Positions 1 to 5,239 of a stretch of DNA of 6,713 bases are shown here, one piece after another (within the stretch, counting starts at the first letter, position 1; the number at the start of each line of letters is the position of its first letter). The translations under genes were made by a program, and so were the position numbers. The notes below the pieces were generated by a model. The model was not told the DNA's origin. It saw only the letters and a list, made by a program, of their open reading frames with translations, and ran no database searches. Source of the stretch: Candidatus Hodarchaeota archaeon (GTDB lineage Archaea > Asgardarchaeota > Heimdallarchaeia > Hodarchaeales > YT1-039); NCBI GenBank assembly GCA_016840025.1, contig JAEOTF010000111.1, positions 1-6,713 of the forward strand, written 5' to 3'.

Positions 1-312
1 AAAGAGCTTAAAAAAAGTGGAATTATCATAATTGGTAAACCCGATCTTATGATTCAAAATATTGTTGCTTCAGCAAATTTAGGTGGAACAATAGATCTTG
101 AACAAGCAACTTTTGCTCTTGAAAGTACAATGTATGAACCTGAACAATTTCCGGGTTTAATCTATCGAATGAAAGTACCCAAAGTAGTTATTCTTTTATT
201 TGCTAGTGGAAAATTAGTTTGTACTGGTGCAAAACAGGAAGAAGATGTGTTTAAATCTGTTCGAAGACTTCAAAAAACTTTAGAAGAAGAAGCATTGATT
301 TTTTACGATTAA
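1..312 (+). CDS. tbp: TATA-binding protein (TBP), C-terminal part; 5' end outside window
   Basis: Archaeal TBP binds the TATA box and, with TFB, recruits RNA polymerase. The frame is open from base 1 to TAA at 310-312 (103 codons). It contains the linker between the two TBP repeats and the whole second repeat. Repeat landmarks seen are IQNIVASANLGG at the start of the repeat, FPGLIYRMKVPKVVILLF in the DNA-facing sheet, ASGKLVCTGAK, and the last helix EEDVFKSVRRLQKTLEEE. An ATG at 49 lies inside the linker and is not the gene start; an ordinary archaeal TBP of roughly 180-190 residues would begin about 250 bases before the window. The protein ends ALIFYD, without the long acidic tail some archaeal TBPs carry. 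A 13-bp inverted repeat follows the stop. Recognition is from family motifs and is secure. Confidence 0.96.
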   Translation, partial: KELKKSGIIIIGKPDLMIQNIVASANLGGTIDLEQATFALESTMYEPEQFPGLIYRMKVPKVVILLFASGKLVCTGAKQEEDVFKSVRRLQKTLEEEALIFYD

Positions 313-321
313 TTTCCCAAA

Positions 322-362
322 ATTAAAAGAAATAAGAAACAATTTTTTATATTTCTTTTAAT
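322..362 (+). terminator. Inverted repeat / candidate terminator after tbp
   Basis: A perfect 13-bp inverted repeat begins 9 bases after the tbp stop: ATTAAAAGAAATA (322-334) pairs with TATTTCTTTTAAT (350-362). The 15-base loop includes a run of six T (343-348). Archaeal termination depends mainly on T-tracts, so the T-run and the T-rich 3' arm are plausible stop signals for tbp transcription. The stem is nearly all A/T and would be weak in RNA. Confidence 0.5.
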
Positions 363-381
363 AAAGTAATTTTCTAATGAA

Positions 382-395
382 CAAAATATAAATTA
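382..395 (+). promoter_or_regulatory. Possible TATA box for the HAD-like gene
   Basis: The A/T run CAAAATATAAATTA has the form of an archaeal TATA element with an A-rich upstream flank. It would place transcription start near 410-415 and leave an untranslated leader of about 60 bases before the TTG at 475. The whole interval is AT-rich, so similar strings occur by chance and the call is weak. Confidence 0.25.
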
Positions 396-461
396 TTTTA
401 ATTAGCATTCATTTGAGATTGTAAAACTATTACATGTAACATTAAAGATTTTGGAAAATTT

Positions 462-466
462 AGGAG
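462..466 (+). promoter_or_regulatory. Ribosome binding site fixing a TTG start
   Basis: AGGAG lies 8 bases upstream of TTG 475-477. The in-frame stop TAA at 469-471 lies between this site and the start, so TTG is the only usable initiator for the HAD-like gene. Confidence 0.7.
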
Positions 467-474
467 AATAATAT

Positions 475-1149
475 TTGATTAGTGCTATTCTATTCGATAT
501 GTATAGCACTCTATACGACTCAAATTTATTAAAAAATATTAGTTATTCAAATGCATTAAAAGCAATGATTAATACAGGTTTAACCGTAGATTTTAATTAT
601 GGTTATCAAGTTTTAATGGAATCAGTGAAAAGTTTTCCCCAAAATGTTTTAAGACAATTTAGAGAAATGTTAAATAAATTAGAAATGCGATTCTCGCCAA
701 AAATTTTAGCTGTTGGAATAAACACGTTTTTAGAAACTGAAAAAATATATCTCAAAACTTTCTCTGATACAATACCCACTCTAATCAAACTAAGAGAGTT
801 AAAATATAAATTAGGCTTAATCTCCACTGATAAATCATTAACCGTATGGACAAAATTGATCAGATTAAAAATACATCCTTTTTTCCACTCTATAGTGACA
901 GCTCCTAACTTTGAAGTTGAATATAAAGAATTGCTTATGAAATGTTTGAAAAAATTGTTAGTAGATCCTAACGAAACCATATTCATAGGACAAAAAAAAC
1001 TTGTCTCTTTTGCAAAGGAAATGAATATGATTACTATTACCCTATCACTAGACACTGGAGAATTAAATTCAAATGAAGAGCAATATTCCCTTAAAAAAAT
1101 TTCAGATATCTTTCCAATATTAAATACTTTAGATAGAAATAGCTATTAA
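475..1149 (+). CDS. HAD-superfamily hydrolase-like protein with degenerate motifs
   Basis: The 224-residue protein has a HAD-type Rossmann plan, but the catalytic signature is eroded. Motif I is AILFDMYSTLYD (residues 4-15): nucleophile D8 is present, but the usual second Asp is Y10, as in the L-2-haloacid dehalogenase-like branch (D-x-Y-G-T). Motif II is GLISTDKS (114-121). Lys151 may be the motif III lysine. Motif IV reads IFIGQKK (169-175), where active members have G-D-[S/x] followed by another acidic residue, so the Mg-binding Asp is replaced by Gln. The helical cap (about 16-100) is present and overall length is normal. The start is TTG: AGGAG at 462-466 sits 8 bases before it, and an in-frame TAA at 469-471 excludes a longer protein. 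The gene converges on thiL with an 11-base gap. It may be a phosphatase or dehalogenase relative that has lost activity and become a binding protein; the substrate cannot be read. Confidence 0.8.
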   Translation: MISAILFDMYSTLYDSNLLKNISYSNALKAMINTGLTVDFNYGYQVLMESVKSFPQNVLRQFREMLNKLEMRFSPKILAVGINTFLETEKIYLKTFSDTIPTLIKLRELKYKLGLISTDKSLTVWTKLIRLKIHPFFHSIVTAPNFEVEYKELLMKCLKKLLVDPNETIFIGQKKLVSFAKEMNMITITLSLDTGELNSNEEQYSLKKISDIFPILNTLDRNSY

Positions 1150-1160
1150 AATATTCTAAT

Positions 1161-2150
1161 TCACCTTGAAGTTCTAAAATGTTCCCATCCTTTTTTTTCA
1201 ATTAAAAAAATTTTATTATCAGTTTTAAGTTTAATTTTTCGTTTCTTAGTAACTTCCCCGATTAACGATACTTCAGTACCGATATTTTCAATTATTTTTT
1301 TTACTTTTTTCCAAGAATAAGGTTTCAAAGTCATAATTAATTCATATTCTTCTCCACCATAGAGGGCTAATTCCAATGGATTAATTTTGAATTTCTCTGC
1401 AAATTTAAAAACCTCTTTTGAAATTGGAATATTAAATAATGAAAAACCCACTTCACTTGCTTTAGAAAGTTCATAAAGACTCCAAGATAATCCATCACTT
1501 GAATCAATCGAAGAAGATAATAAATCTTCTTTAGCTAACCGTATTCCCTCCTGTAATCTAGCTTTCGGCATTAGTATTGATTCAATTAGAGGATCTTCTA
1601 TTCTTTTTTCCACGTTCAATCCCTCAAGTAAAATTTTTAAACCGCAGGAAGTTTTCCCAAAAGAACCTGTGACTGCAACCAAATCACCTGGTTCTGCACC
1701 ACTTCTTGTAATAATTTTTTTCCCACAGAATCCAAATAAAGAACAGCTAATTACAATATCTTCAGCTTCATTGGTATCCCCTCCTATGATGTAAGCACCG
1801 TATTCCCTAATGGCTTCATTTAGACCTCTTCCAATCTCTTTTATATCCTCTTCAAACAAATAATTAGGTAGACCTAAAGAAACTAGCATTGCATGTGGTT
1901 TAACACCTTTCGCTGCAAAATCACTTATATTCATAATGATGGATTTTCTACTGGCTTGTTTTAAAGTCATTTTAGGTGGAATATCTGTTTTTCCAACGAG
2001 CATATCTGTCTTAACCACAACAAAATTATTCTTCGTTCTGATTAAAGAAACGTCGTCTCCAAAAGGTAAAGGCATATCTGGCATTAGTTCAAAAGAGTCT
2101 ATAAGAATTTTAATTACCTTCTCTTCTCCAAGTTCTGAAATTTTTTTCAT
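1161..2150 (-). CDS. thiL: Thiamine-monophosphate kinase
   Basis: ThiL phosphorylates thiamine monophosphate to thiamine diphosphate with ATP, the last step of cofactor biosynthesis, in the cytosol. The 329-residue length is normal for the AIRS/PurM-like ThiL family. Visible motifs in order: PFGDDVS (29-35, the GDDA-type metal/ATP loop), KTDMLVGKTD (47-56, standing where other ThiL proteins have TDMLVEGVHF), MNISDFAAKG (73-82), IIGGDTNEAED (121-131), GDLVAVTGSFG (155-165), SIDSSDGLS (214-222) and YGGEEYELIMTL (264-275). The ATG start at 2148-2150 is preceded on its strand by GAGGT four bases away (plus-strand 2155-2159). The stop TGA lies 11 bases from the end of the convergent HAD-like gene, so neither gene has much room for its own terminator. 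No other thiamine gene is nearby. The variant at the EGVHF position (VGKTD here) is a lineage difference worth noting, but all metal-binding Asp positions look intact. Confidence 0.95.
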   Translation of the reverse strand: MKKISELGEEKVIKILIDSFELMPDMPLPFGDDVSLIRTKNNFVVVKTDMLVGKTDIPPKMTLKQASRKSIIMNISDFAAKGVKPHAMLVSLGLPNYLFEEDIKEIGRGLNEAIREYGAYIIGGDTNEAEDIVISCSLFGFCGKKIITRSGAEPGDLVAVTGSFGKTSCGLKILLEGLNVEKRIEDPLIESILMPKARLQEGIRLAKEDLLSSSIDSSDGLSWSLYELSKASEVGFSLFNIPISKEVFKFAEKFKINPLELALYGGEEYELIMTLKPYSWKKVKKIIENIGTEVSLIGEVTKKRKIKLKTDNKIFLIEKKGWEHFRTSR

Positions 2151-2154
2151 AAAT

Positions 2155-2159
2155 ACCTC
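2155..2159 (-). promoter_or_regulatory. Ribosome binding site of thiL
   Basis: On the minus strand the sequence GAGGT precedes the ATG at 2150 with four bases between (GAGGT-attt-ATG). It matches the 3' end of archaeal 16S rRNA and fixes the thiL start. Confidence 0.65.
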
Positions 2160-2316
2160 AAACCATATTAAGTTTAATGATTAAGATTTTAAATTAATCT
2201 TATTACTTATCTTCAAAAAATATTTAATATTTCAGATATATAAAAAATAAATATCATTTTATTTTTGCGTTAAATTAATTTTAAATGATTTCTTAATTAA
2301 AGTAGTTATTACAGCT

Positions 2317-2408
2317 GCCCCGATTGCTTAGTATGGCAGAGCGGCGGCCTCGTAAAAATGTCAACACGAGAAAGTCGCAGGTCGCGGGTTCAATTCCCGC
2401 TCGGGGCT
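2317..2408 (+). tRNA. tRNA-Thr, anticodon CGT, with an 18-base intron
   Basis: The cloverleaf folds fully. The acceptor stem is GCCCCGA (2317-2323) with TCGGGGC (2401-2407), discriminator T2408. The D stem is GCTT (2326-2329) with GAGC (2339-2342), with GG at 2335-2336 in the D loop. The anticodon stem is GCGGC (2344-2348) with GTCGC (2374-2378), one G-T pair. The T arm is GCGGG-TTCAATT-CCCGC (2384-2400). The mature anticodon loop is C-T-CGT-A-A, with anticodon CGT at 2351-2353 reading ACG (Thr). The exons are 2317-2354 and 2373-2408, giving a 74-base mature tRNA. CCA is not encoded. The GCC... acceptor start and GCCTCGTAA-type anticodon arm fit archaeal tRNA-Thr. No other tRNA is adjacent. 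An A/T-rich region upstream (e.g. TTTTAAATG at 2279-2287) could hold its TATA box. Confidence 0.93.
2355..2372 (+). other. tRNA intron at position 37/38 (bulge-helix-bulge)
   Basis: The intron follows A37 (2354) and precedes A38 (2373), the commonest archaeal site. The splice motif is a 4-bp central helix CTCG (2349-2352) with CGAG (2367-2370), flanked by three-base bulges TAA (2353-2355) and AAA (2371-2373). Cutting after the second base of each bulge gives an exact 7-base anticodon loop. The outer intron-side helix is poor (TGT 2359-2361 with ACA 2364-2366 and a two-base loop), so the motif is a relaxed, one-sided form. It needs the archaeal tRNA splicing endonuclease. Confidence 0.85.
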
Positions 2409-2557
2409 TGTCAATTCTATGCAATTACATACTCCGAGATTCGAAAGTTATAATATAATTTATTTAATTCTCCAAAATATATTTTTTAAAAGTAAAATTT
2501 TAAAAATAATAAATCAAGAAAACTATATAATTTGAACTTGAAAAAAGAGGAGAATGT

Positions 2558-2584
2558 ATGAGAACTCAAAATTTAGTTCATTAA
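2558..2584 (+). other. SD-led 8-codon mini-ORF, possible leader peptide or remnant
   Basis: GAGGAG (2547-2552) stands five bases before ATG 2558, a well-formed start site, but the frame closes after eight codons (MRTQNLVH). An overlapping ATG at 2554 in another frame gives 12 codons to TAA at 2590-2592. A TATA-like run (ACTATATAATTT, 2522-2533) lies upstream. It may be the start of a decayed gene, a leader peptide, or chance. Confidence 0.2.
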
Positions 2585-2632
2585 ATTACTAAATACTACA
2601 AAATAATAAGTAAGTAATCCCCCTTTGTATAG

Positions 2633-2648
2633 CTATATAATTATATAG
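2633..2648. repeat. Perfect 16-base palindrome
   Basis: CTATATAATTATATAG equals its own reverse complement. The shorter palindrome TATAGCTATA (2628-2637) overlaps its left end. Both are A/T-rich, so chance is possible. The symmetry would suit a dimeric DNA-binding protein, or two back-to-back TATA-like elements. Confidence 0.4.
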
Positions 2649-2691
2649 GATAGGTCAAAAAACCACAAAAATCCACGTAAAAACGCAATAC

Positions 2692-2715
2692 TTATCGTAA
2701 CAAAACTAACGATAA
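2692..2715. repeat. 7-bp inverted repeat
   Basis: TTATCGT (2692-2698) pairs with ACGATAA (2709-2715) around a 10-base spacer. It lies in the gene-free stretch. It could be an operator or a weak hairpin at the 3' side of the minus-strand gene that ends at 2844. Confidence 0.3.
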
Positions 2716-2843
2716 CCTAATTATCCATTTAATTCGAAACTATTAAAAAAAGTAAAATAAGTTGCTCATGTTAGAGTATATAGGCTACTTTATCAGCTAC
2801 TTCAGTGACAATATGGTTGTTGGTTTGATAATTTGTGCTCGCA

Positions 2844-3074
2844 TTAAACTATGCTATTTTTTTTCAATTTCATTAATCGTTTAGTTCTCTTTTCTCCAAT
2901 TAACTTCTTGAGTTTATTTTTTGATTTTTTTCCTTCCCAACCTTCTAAAATTCCCTGAACATTTTTTCTGACAGCTGGATCTAAATCTTTAAGGCTTCTC
3001 TCTAATATACCCTTTCTTCCCTTTCGAATATCTTCAGGTCTATGCACTATTCCCAAATAAATCCCTCCCACCAT
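2844..3074 (-). CDS. Small, very basic protein of unknown function
   Basis: A 76-residue frame that I do not recognise. It has 22 Lys/Arg against 8 Asp/Glu, with a strongly charged C-terminal half (about 49-72, KK-S-K-N-K-L-KK ... KRTKRLMKLKK) that should bind nucleic acid or an acidic surface. Residues 23-46 (ILERSLKDLDPAVRKNVQGI...) look like one helical hairpin of HEAT type, centred on the D-P-A-V-R motif. Two starts compete. ATG at 3074 sits 27 bases from a TATA-like ATATGTATAT, which suits a leaderless mRNA. GGGAGGG inside the frame lies six bases before TTG at 3056 and would give a 70-residue protein beginning at codon 7. No co-directional neighbour is near. An 8-bp inverted repeat just beyond the TATA box suggests control by a dimeric regulator. 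That it is coding is supported by the promoter layout and sensible composition rather than by homology. Confidence 0.55.
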   Translation of the reverse strand: MVGGIYLGIVHRPEDIRKGRKGILERSLKDLDPAVRKNVQGILEGWEGKKSKNKLKKLIGEKRTKRLMKLKKNSIV

Positions 3075-3100
3075 AATATATCACAAACAACTTGTTAAAG

Positions 3101-3110
3101 ATATACATAT
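3101..3110 (-). promoter_or_regulatory. TATA box for the small basic gene
   Basis: On the minus strand the sequence is ATATGTATAT. Its near edge is 27 bases upstream of the ATG at 3074, the spacing expected when transcription begins at or beside the start codon (leaderless transcript). The 8-bp inverted repeat at 3113-3134 abuts it on the upstream side, where BRE and activator or repressor sites lie. Confidence 0.45.
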
Positions 3111-3112
3111 CT

Positions 3113-3134
3113 AACTCATATCGCACTATGAGTT
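3113..3134. promoter_or_regulatory. 8-bp inverted repeat, candidate operator
   Basis: AACTCATA (3113-3120) and TATGAGTT (3127-3134) are perfect reverse complements around the six-base spacer tcgcac. The repeat stands two bases upstream of the TATA-like element of the minus-strand basic gene. The 22-base overall size and symmetry are typical of a site for a dimeric winged-helix or ribbon-helix-helix regulator. Confidence 0.4.
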
Positions 3135-3329
3135 CAAGCTAAAAGATATTTTATTCTTAAACACCAAATCATAATCTTTTAGAAATAATTCAATTTAGTT
3201 AATATAGATGTAAAAGATGCAGTTAGCGTTTTAGACACATAAAACAAAAAATGTATTTTGAAGTATAAATCTATAATATCTATTCAAAGTTCAAAGAGCT
3301 CTAATCCCGGCTAATTTGGAGCCTTATCT

Positions 3330-3349
3330 TGGCTAGCGCGCGCTAACCA
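3330..3349. repeat. GC-rich imperfect palindrome
   Basis: TGGCTAGCGCGCGCTAACCA reads as a palindrome with one mismatched pair (C3333/A3346). It is centred on GCGCGC and lies inside otherwise A/T-rich DNA. A shorter hairpin, GGCT (3309-3312) with AGCC (3320-3323), precedes it and shares the GGCTA start. It sits where base composition changes, so it may mark a recombination or integration point, or be a regulatory or terminator hairpin. Confidence 0.45.
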
Positions 3350-3371
3350 GAGAAGTTGTTTATACCCATAT

Positions 3372-3395
3372 GTTGGTTTATTTTATAAACACAAC
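3372..3395 (+). promoter_or_regulatory. Hairpin with TATA-like box upstream of the KaiC-V4R gene
   Basis: GTTG-GTTTAT (3372-3381) pairs with ATAAAC-a-CAAC (3385-3395) around TTT, with one unpaired A. The right arm contains TTTTATAAAC (3381-3390), an acceptable archaeal TATA box that would start transcription near 3412. That is about 40 bases before the inferred start codon at 3451. It may be a promoter with overlapping operator symmetry. Confidence 0.35.
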
Positions 3396-3450
3396 TGATA
3401 ATAATATTTTGATAGATATCTTTATTTGTGTTTAAAGAAGGGGATTCATT

Positions 3451-5232
3451 CTGGTTTCTTTAAGGCAGCTCCAAGAAATACCGCCCAAAAACCTGATTTT
3501 ATTGGTTGGTCCTCCGGGATCAGGGAAGTCCACCTTCTGCCACCAAGTGGTGCTCAACAGCTTTGCCGTGGATAGGCCAGTCATGTTCGTAACCACTGAG
3601 CATGGTCCTTCTGAGGTCATAGACCTTCTCCGAGAAAGAGGTATGGGTGAGCTTCCTCCTGAGGTGCTAAGTTTTGTTGATACCTTTGGTGAAACTGTGG
3701 GGGCAACAACACCAGAACGGCCAGACACCATAGGCGCCAACTGCGAAGACCTAACCAGCATCAGTCTAGCCATCACAAAGCTCCAAGAGAGAATTGGCAG
3801 ACGCAACATTTTGCTTGCTTTCGATTCCCTGACATCTCCATACCTCTTCAACGAAAAGGAAGTGTTCAGATTCATGAGGCATTCCCTGGCAAAGTTCGCT
3901 TCTGAAGGGAACTCTGTGTTGGCGTTAATGGATGAAGGTTGCGGCAAGGAGGAGGATCTTGTTGCGATGATGAGCGTTGCGGACGGCATCCTCAGAATGG
4001 AGGTGAAAGCGCTTTCAAGAACCTTGAACGTGGTAAAGCATCCTAGGGTAGAGCCGTCAAGGATTGATGTACTCATAGAATCGAGACAACCCCAAGTCAG
4101 ACCGCCAATAAATTGGGATCTGACTGTGTTGAGACCATTTCTCCAATCACTGATGAAAGGTAAAGTTCTAAGAGGAGAGGTCGGGGACTTTGTTAACCTA
4201 TTCTGGCCAAACCTTGCCCACTGGAGCTGCATGCTCTGGGACCCTAAAGGGTTTCCAACAATGCTATATGAGATGAACAAGTATGAAACCGCCTCAGGGA
4301 GAGAGTCAATACCAGGGATGCCTTGGAGCAATAGATTTTACTTCAGGATGATTGATGCTTTACAATTTCTGGGATTATTCTTCCCGAAGAGCTTCAGTAA
4401 GGTTAAAGATATGAAAAAAGTGTCGAAGGTAATACCTTCCATGAGCGTAGACAAGGAGTGTAGTGGCATCATGGAGTACCTTGATGACATCTCCAAGACA
4501 GATGAACACCACTTCAGAATATACGAAAACTGTGACTGTGTAGGGCTCGAAAACATCGGTACGACCATTGCTTCCCATATTCCTCCCGTGATCGCAGGTT
4601 TCTGCGAAATGGCAGAAAGGGACGGAAAGGAATGGAATGCCATCGAGACGAAGTGCTTGGGGCTTGGAGATCCCTACTGTGAGTTCAAACTTGTCCCGGG
4701 AGAAATTGATGAGTTGAAGCCCTCTCTAGAGAAGGCTAGCTCCCTCGTCGAAAAGATACACGAGCGGTTGATGGAACGCCTCATGGGATTTCTGCTTGAT
4801 GGCAAACCTTTGGTAGAGAGACCCAAATTGGGCAGCGATGTCCACCTCCATGTGGTTGTACATGGCTTGGGAGAACTCAATCTCGTTGGCGAGAGATATC
4901 GAAGGGCACAGATGATGGGGGCTGCCCGATCAGCAAAGAAAATCGGTGAGCGCTTGATGGCAGCGGGATTAAGTGAGGATGAAGCATTGAAGCGTGTGCT
5001 CCATTTCTTGGAGCACTGTAAGGTAGGTAAGGTCACACTAGGTAACAAAATTAGAATTAGGGAGAACTGTGAGTGCCTACGAACCACACTCTTTGTACAT
5101 GAGAAGCAACCCTCCTGCTTCTTCACCACAGGCTTCCTCAATGGCTTCTTCTCAGCCATCAAGAACCAACACGTGAAAGAAACCAGATGCATAGCAATGG
5201 GTGATCCCTACTGCGAGTGGGAATTCAGATAG
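3451..5232 (+). CDS. KaiC/RecA-like ATPase fused to two V4R sensor domains
   Basis: About 593 residues, cytosolic. Residues 1-210 are a single KaiC/Rad55-like RecA ATPase: Walker A GPPGSGKST (20-28), VTTEHGP (47-53, with the acidic residue usual after the second strand), and Walker B ILLAFDSL (120-127, D125). The rest holds two V4R (4-vinyl reductase-like) domains. Domain 1 (about 230-415) has ENCDC (359-363) and E399-x2-C402-x7-C410. Domain 2 (about 425-593) has ENCEC (538-542), C556 and E577-x2-C580-x7-C588. V4R domains of XylR/DmpR/MopR-type activators bind aromatic ligands and hold zinc through a Cys/Glu set of this spacing. The obvious TTG at 3502 falls inside the first strand just before Walker A, so the protein must start earlier. 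The frame is open back to TAA 3433-3435, and the best start is CTG 3451 (or ATT 3448), after the purine-rich AAGGGGA (3438-3444). A decayed paralogue downstream starts with ATG at the equivalent place. Inferred role: ligand-controlled signalling or regulatory ATPase. No DNA-binding domain is seen. Confidence 0.88.
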   Translation: MVSLRQLQEIPPKNLILLVGPPGSGKSTFCHQVVLNSFAVDRPVMFVTTEHGPSEVIDLLRERGMGELPPEVLSFVDTFGETVGATTPERPDTIGANCEDLTSISLAITKLQERIGRRNILLAFDSLTSPYLFNEKEVFRFMRHSLAKFASEGNSVLALMDEGCGKEEDLVAMMSVADGILRMEVKALSRTLNVVKHPRVEPSRIDVLIESRQPQVRPPINWDLTVLRPFLQSLMKGKVLRGEVGDFVNLFWPNLAHWSCMLWDPKGFPTMLYEMNKYETASGRESIPGMPWSNRFYFRMIDALQFLGLFFPKSFSKVKDMKKVSKVIPSMSVDKECSGIMEYLDDISKTDEHHFRIYENCDCVGLENIGTTIASHIPPVIAGFCEMAERDGKEWNAIETKCLGLGDPYCEFKLVPGEIDELKPSLEKASSLVEKIHERLMERLMGFLLDGKPLVERPKLGSDVHLHVVVHGLGELNLVGERYRRAQMMGAARSAKKIGERLMAAGLSEDEALKRVLHFLEHCKVGKVTLGNKIRIRENCECLRTTLFVHEKQPSCFFTTGFLNGFFSAIKNQHVKETRCIAMGDPYCEWEFR

Positions 5233-5237
5233 GTGAT
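5231..5237 (+). promoter_or_regulatory. Ribosome binding site overlapping the KaiC-V4R stop codon
   Basis: AGGTGAT matches the complement of the 16S rRNA 3' end and overlaps the TAG stop at 5230-5232. It is five bases before ATG 5243 of the remnant gene. The layout is that of a translationally coupled downstream gene that has since decayed. Confidence 0.5.
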
Positions 5238-5239
5238 AT

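Larger units (their letters stand above)
2409..2843 (+). other. 435-base stretch without a recognisable gene
   Basis: Very AT-rich, with frequent stops in all frames. It holds an SD-preceded mini-ORF at 2558-2584 (reading MRTQNLVH; GAGGAG at 2547-2552). There is also a perfect 16-base palindrome at 2633-2648 overlapped by the 10-base palindrome TATAGCTATA at 2628-2637. A 7-bp hairpin sits at 2692-2715. I see no protein homology and no second RNA gene. Confidence 0.6.
3075..3450. other. 376-base intergenic region containing the composition boundary
   Basis: No coding frame of note. It contains the minus-strand promoter and operator-like repeat (3101-3134), then A/T-rich filler to about 3300. 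Next come a GC-rich pair of hairpins (3309-3323 and 3330-3349), and a hairpin that includes a TATA-like box (3372-3395) ahead of the KaiC-like gene. The DNA on its right is much richer in G+C than on its left. For example, line 3541-3600 has 32 G/C of 60, whereas line 541-600 has 14 of 60. Confidence 0.6.

Noticed and set aside
606..1055. Minus-strand open frame of about 149 codons inside the HAD-like gene
   Set aside because: The plus frame has an SD, a fixed start and HAD motifs; the minus frame has none.
1936..2184. Plus-strand open frame of 82 codons
   Set aside because: Complement of the conserved N-terminal part of thiL.
2628..2715. Short repeats as a CRISPR array or tandem-repeat locus
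   Set aside because: The elements differ from each other and are not regularly spaced.
3330..3349. GC palindrome as an intrinsic terminator
   Set aside because: No T-tract follows and no gene on either strand ends just before it, so I kept it only as a repeat of unknown role.
3432..4331. Long minus-strand open frame (about 299 codons) opposite the KaiC-V4R gene
   Set aside because: It is an antisense shadow of the higher-GC gene. The translated sequence is Ser-rich without domains, while the plus frame has Walker motifs and V4R signatures.
4338..4643. Two overlapping minus-strand frames (101 and 67 codons)
   Set aside because: They lie opposite the first V4R domain and show low-complexity shadow composition.
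4674..5192. Minus-strand open frame of about 172 codons
   Set aside because: Antisense shadow of the second V4R domain, with no recognisable motif.
3451..5232. Reading the large protein as a circadian KaiC or a DNA-repair Rad55
   Set aside because: It has a single RecA domain, not the double KaiC domain, and its sensor domains point to regulation rather than recombination.
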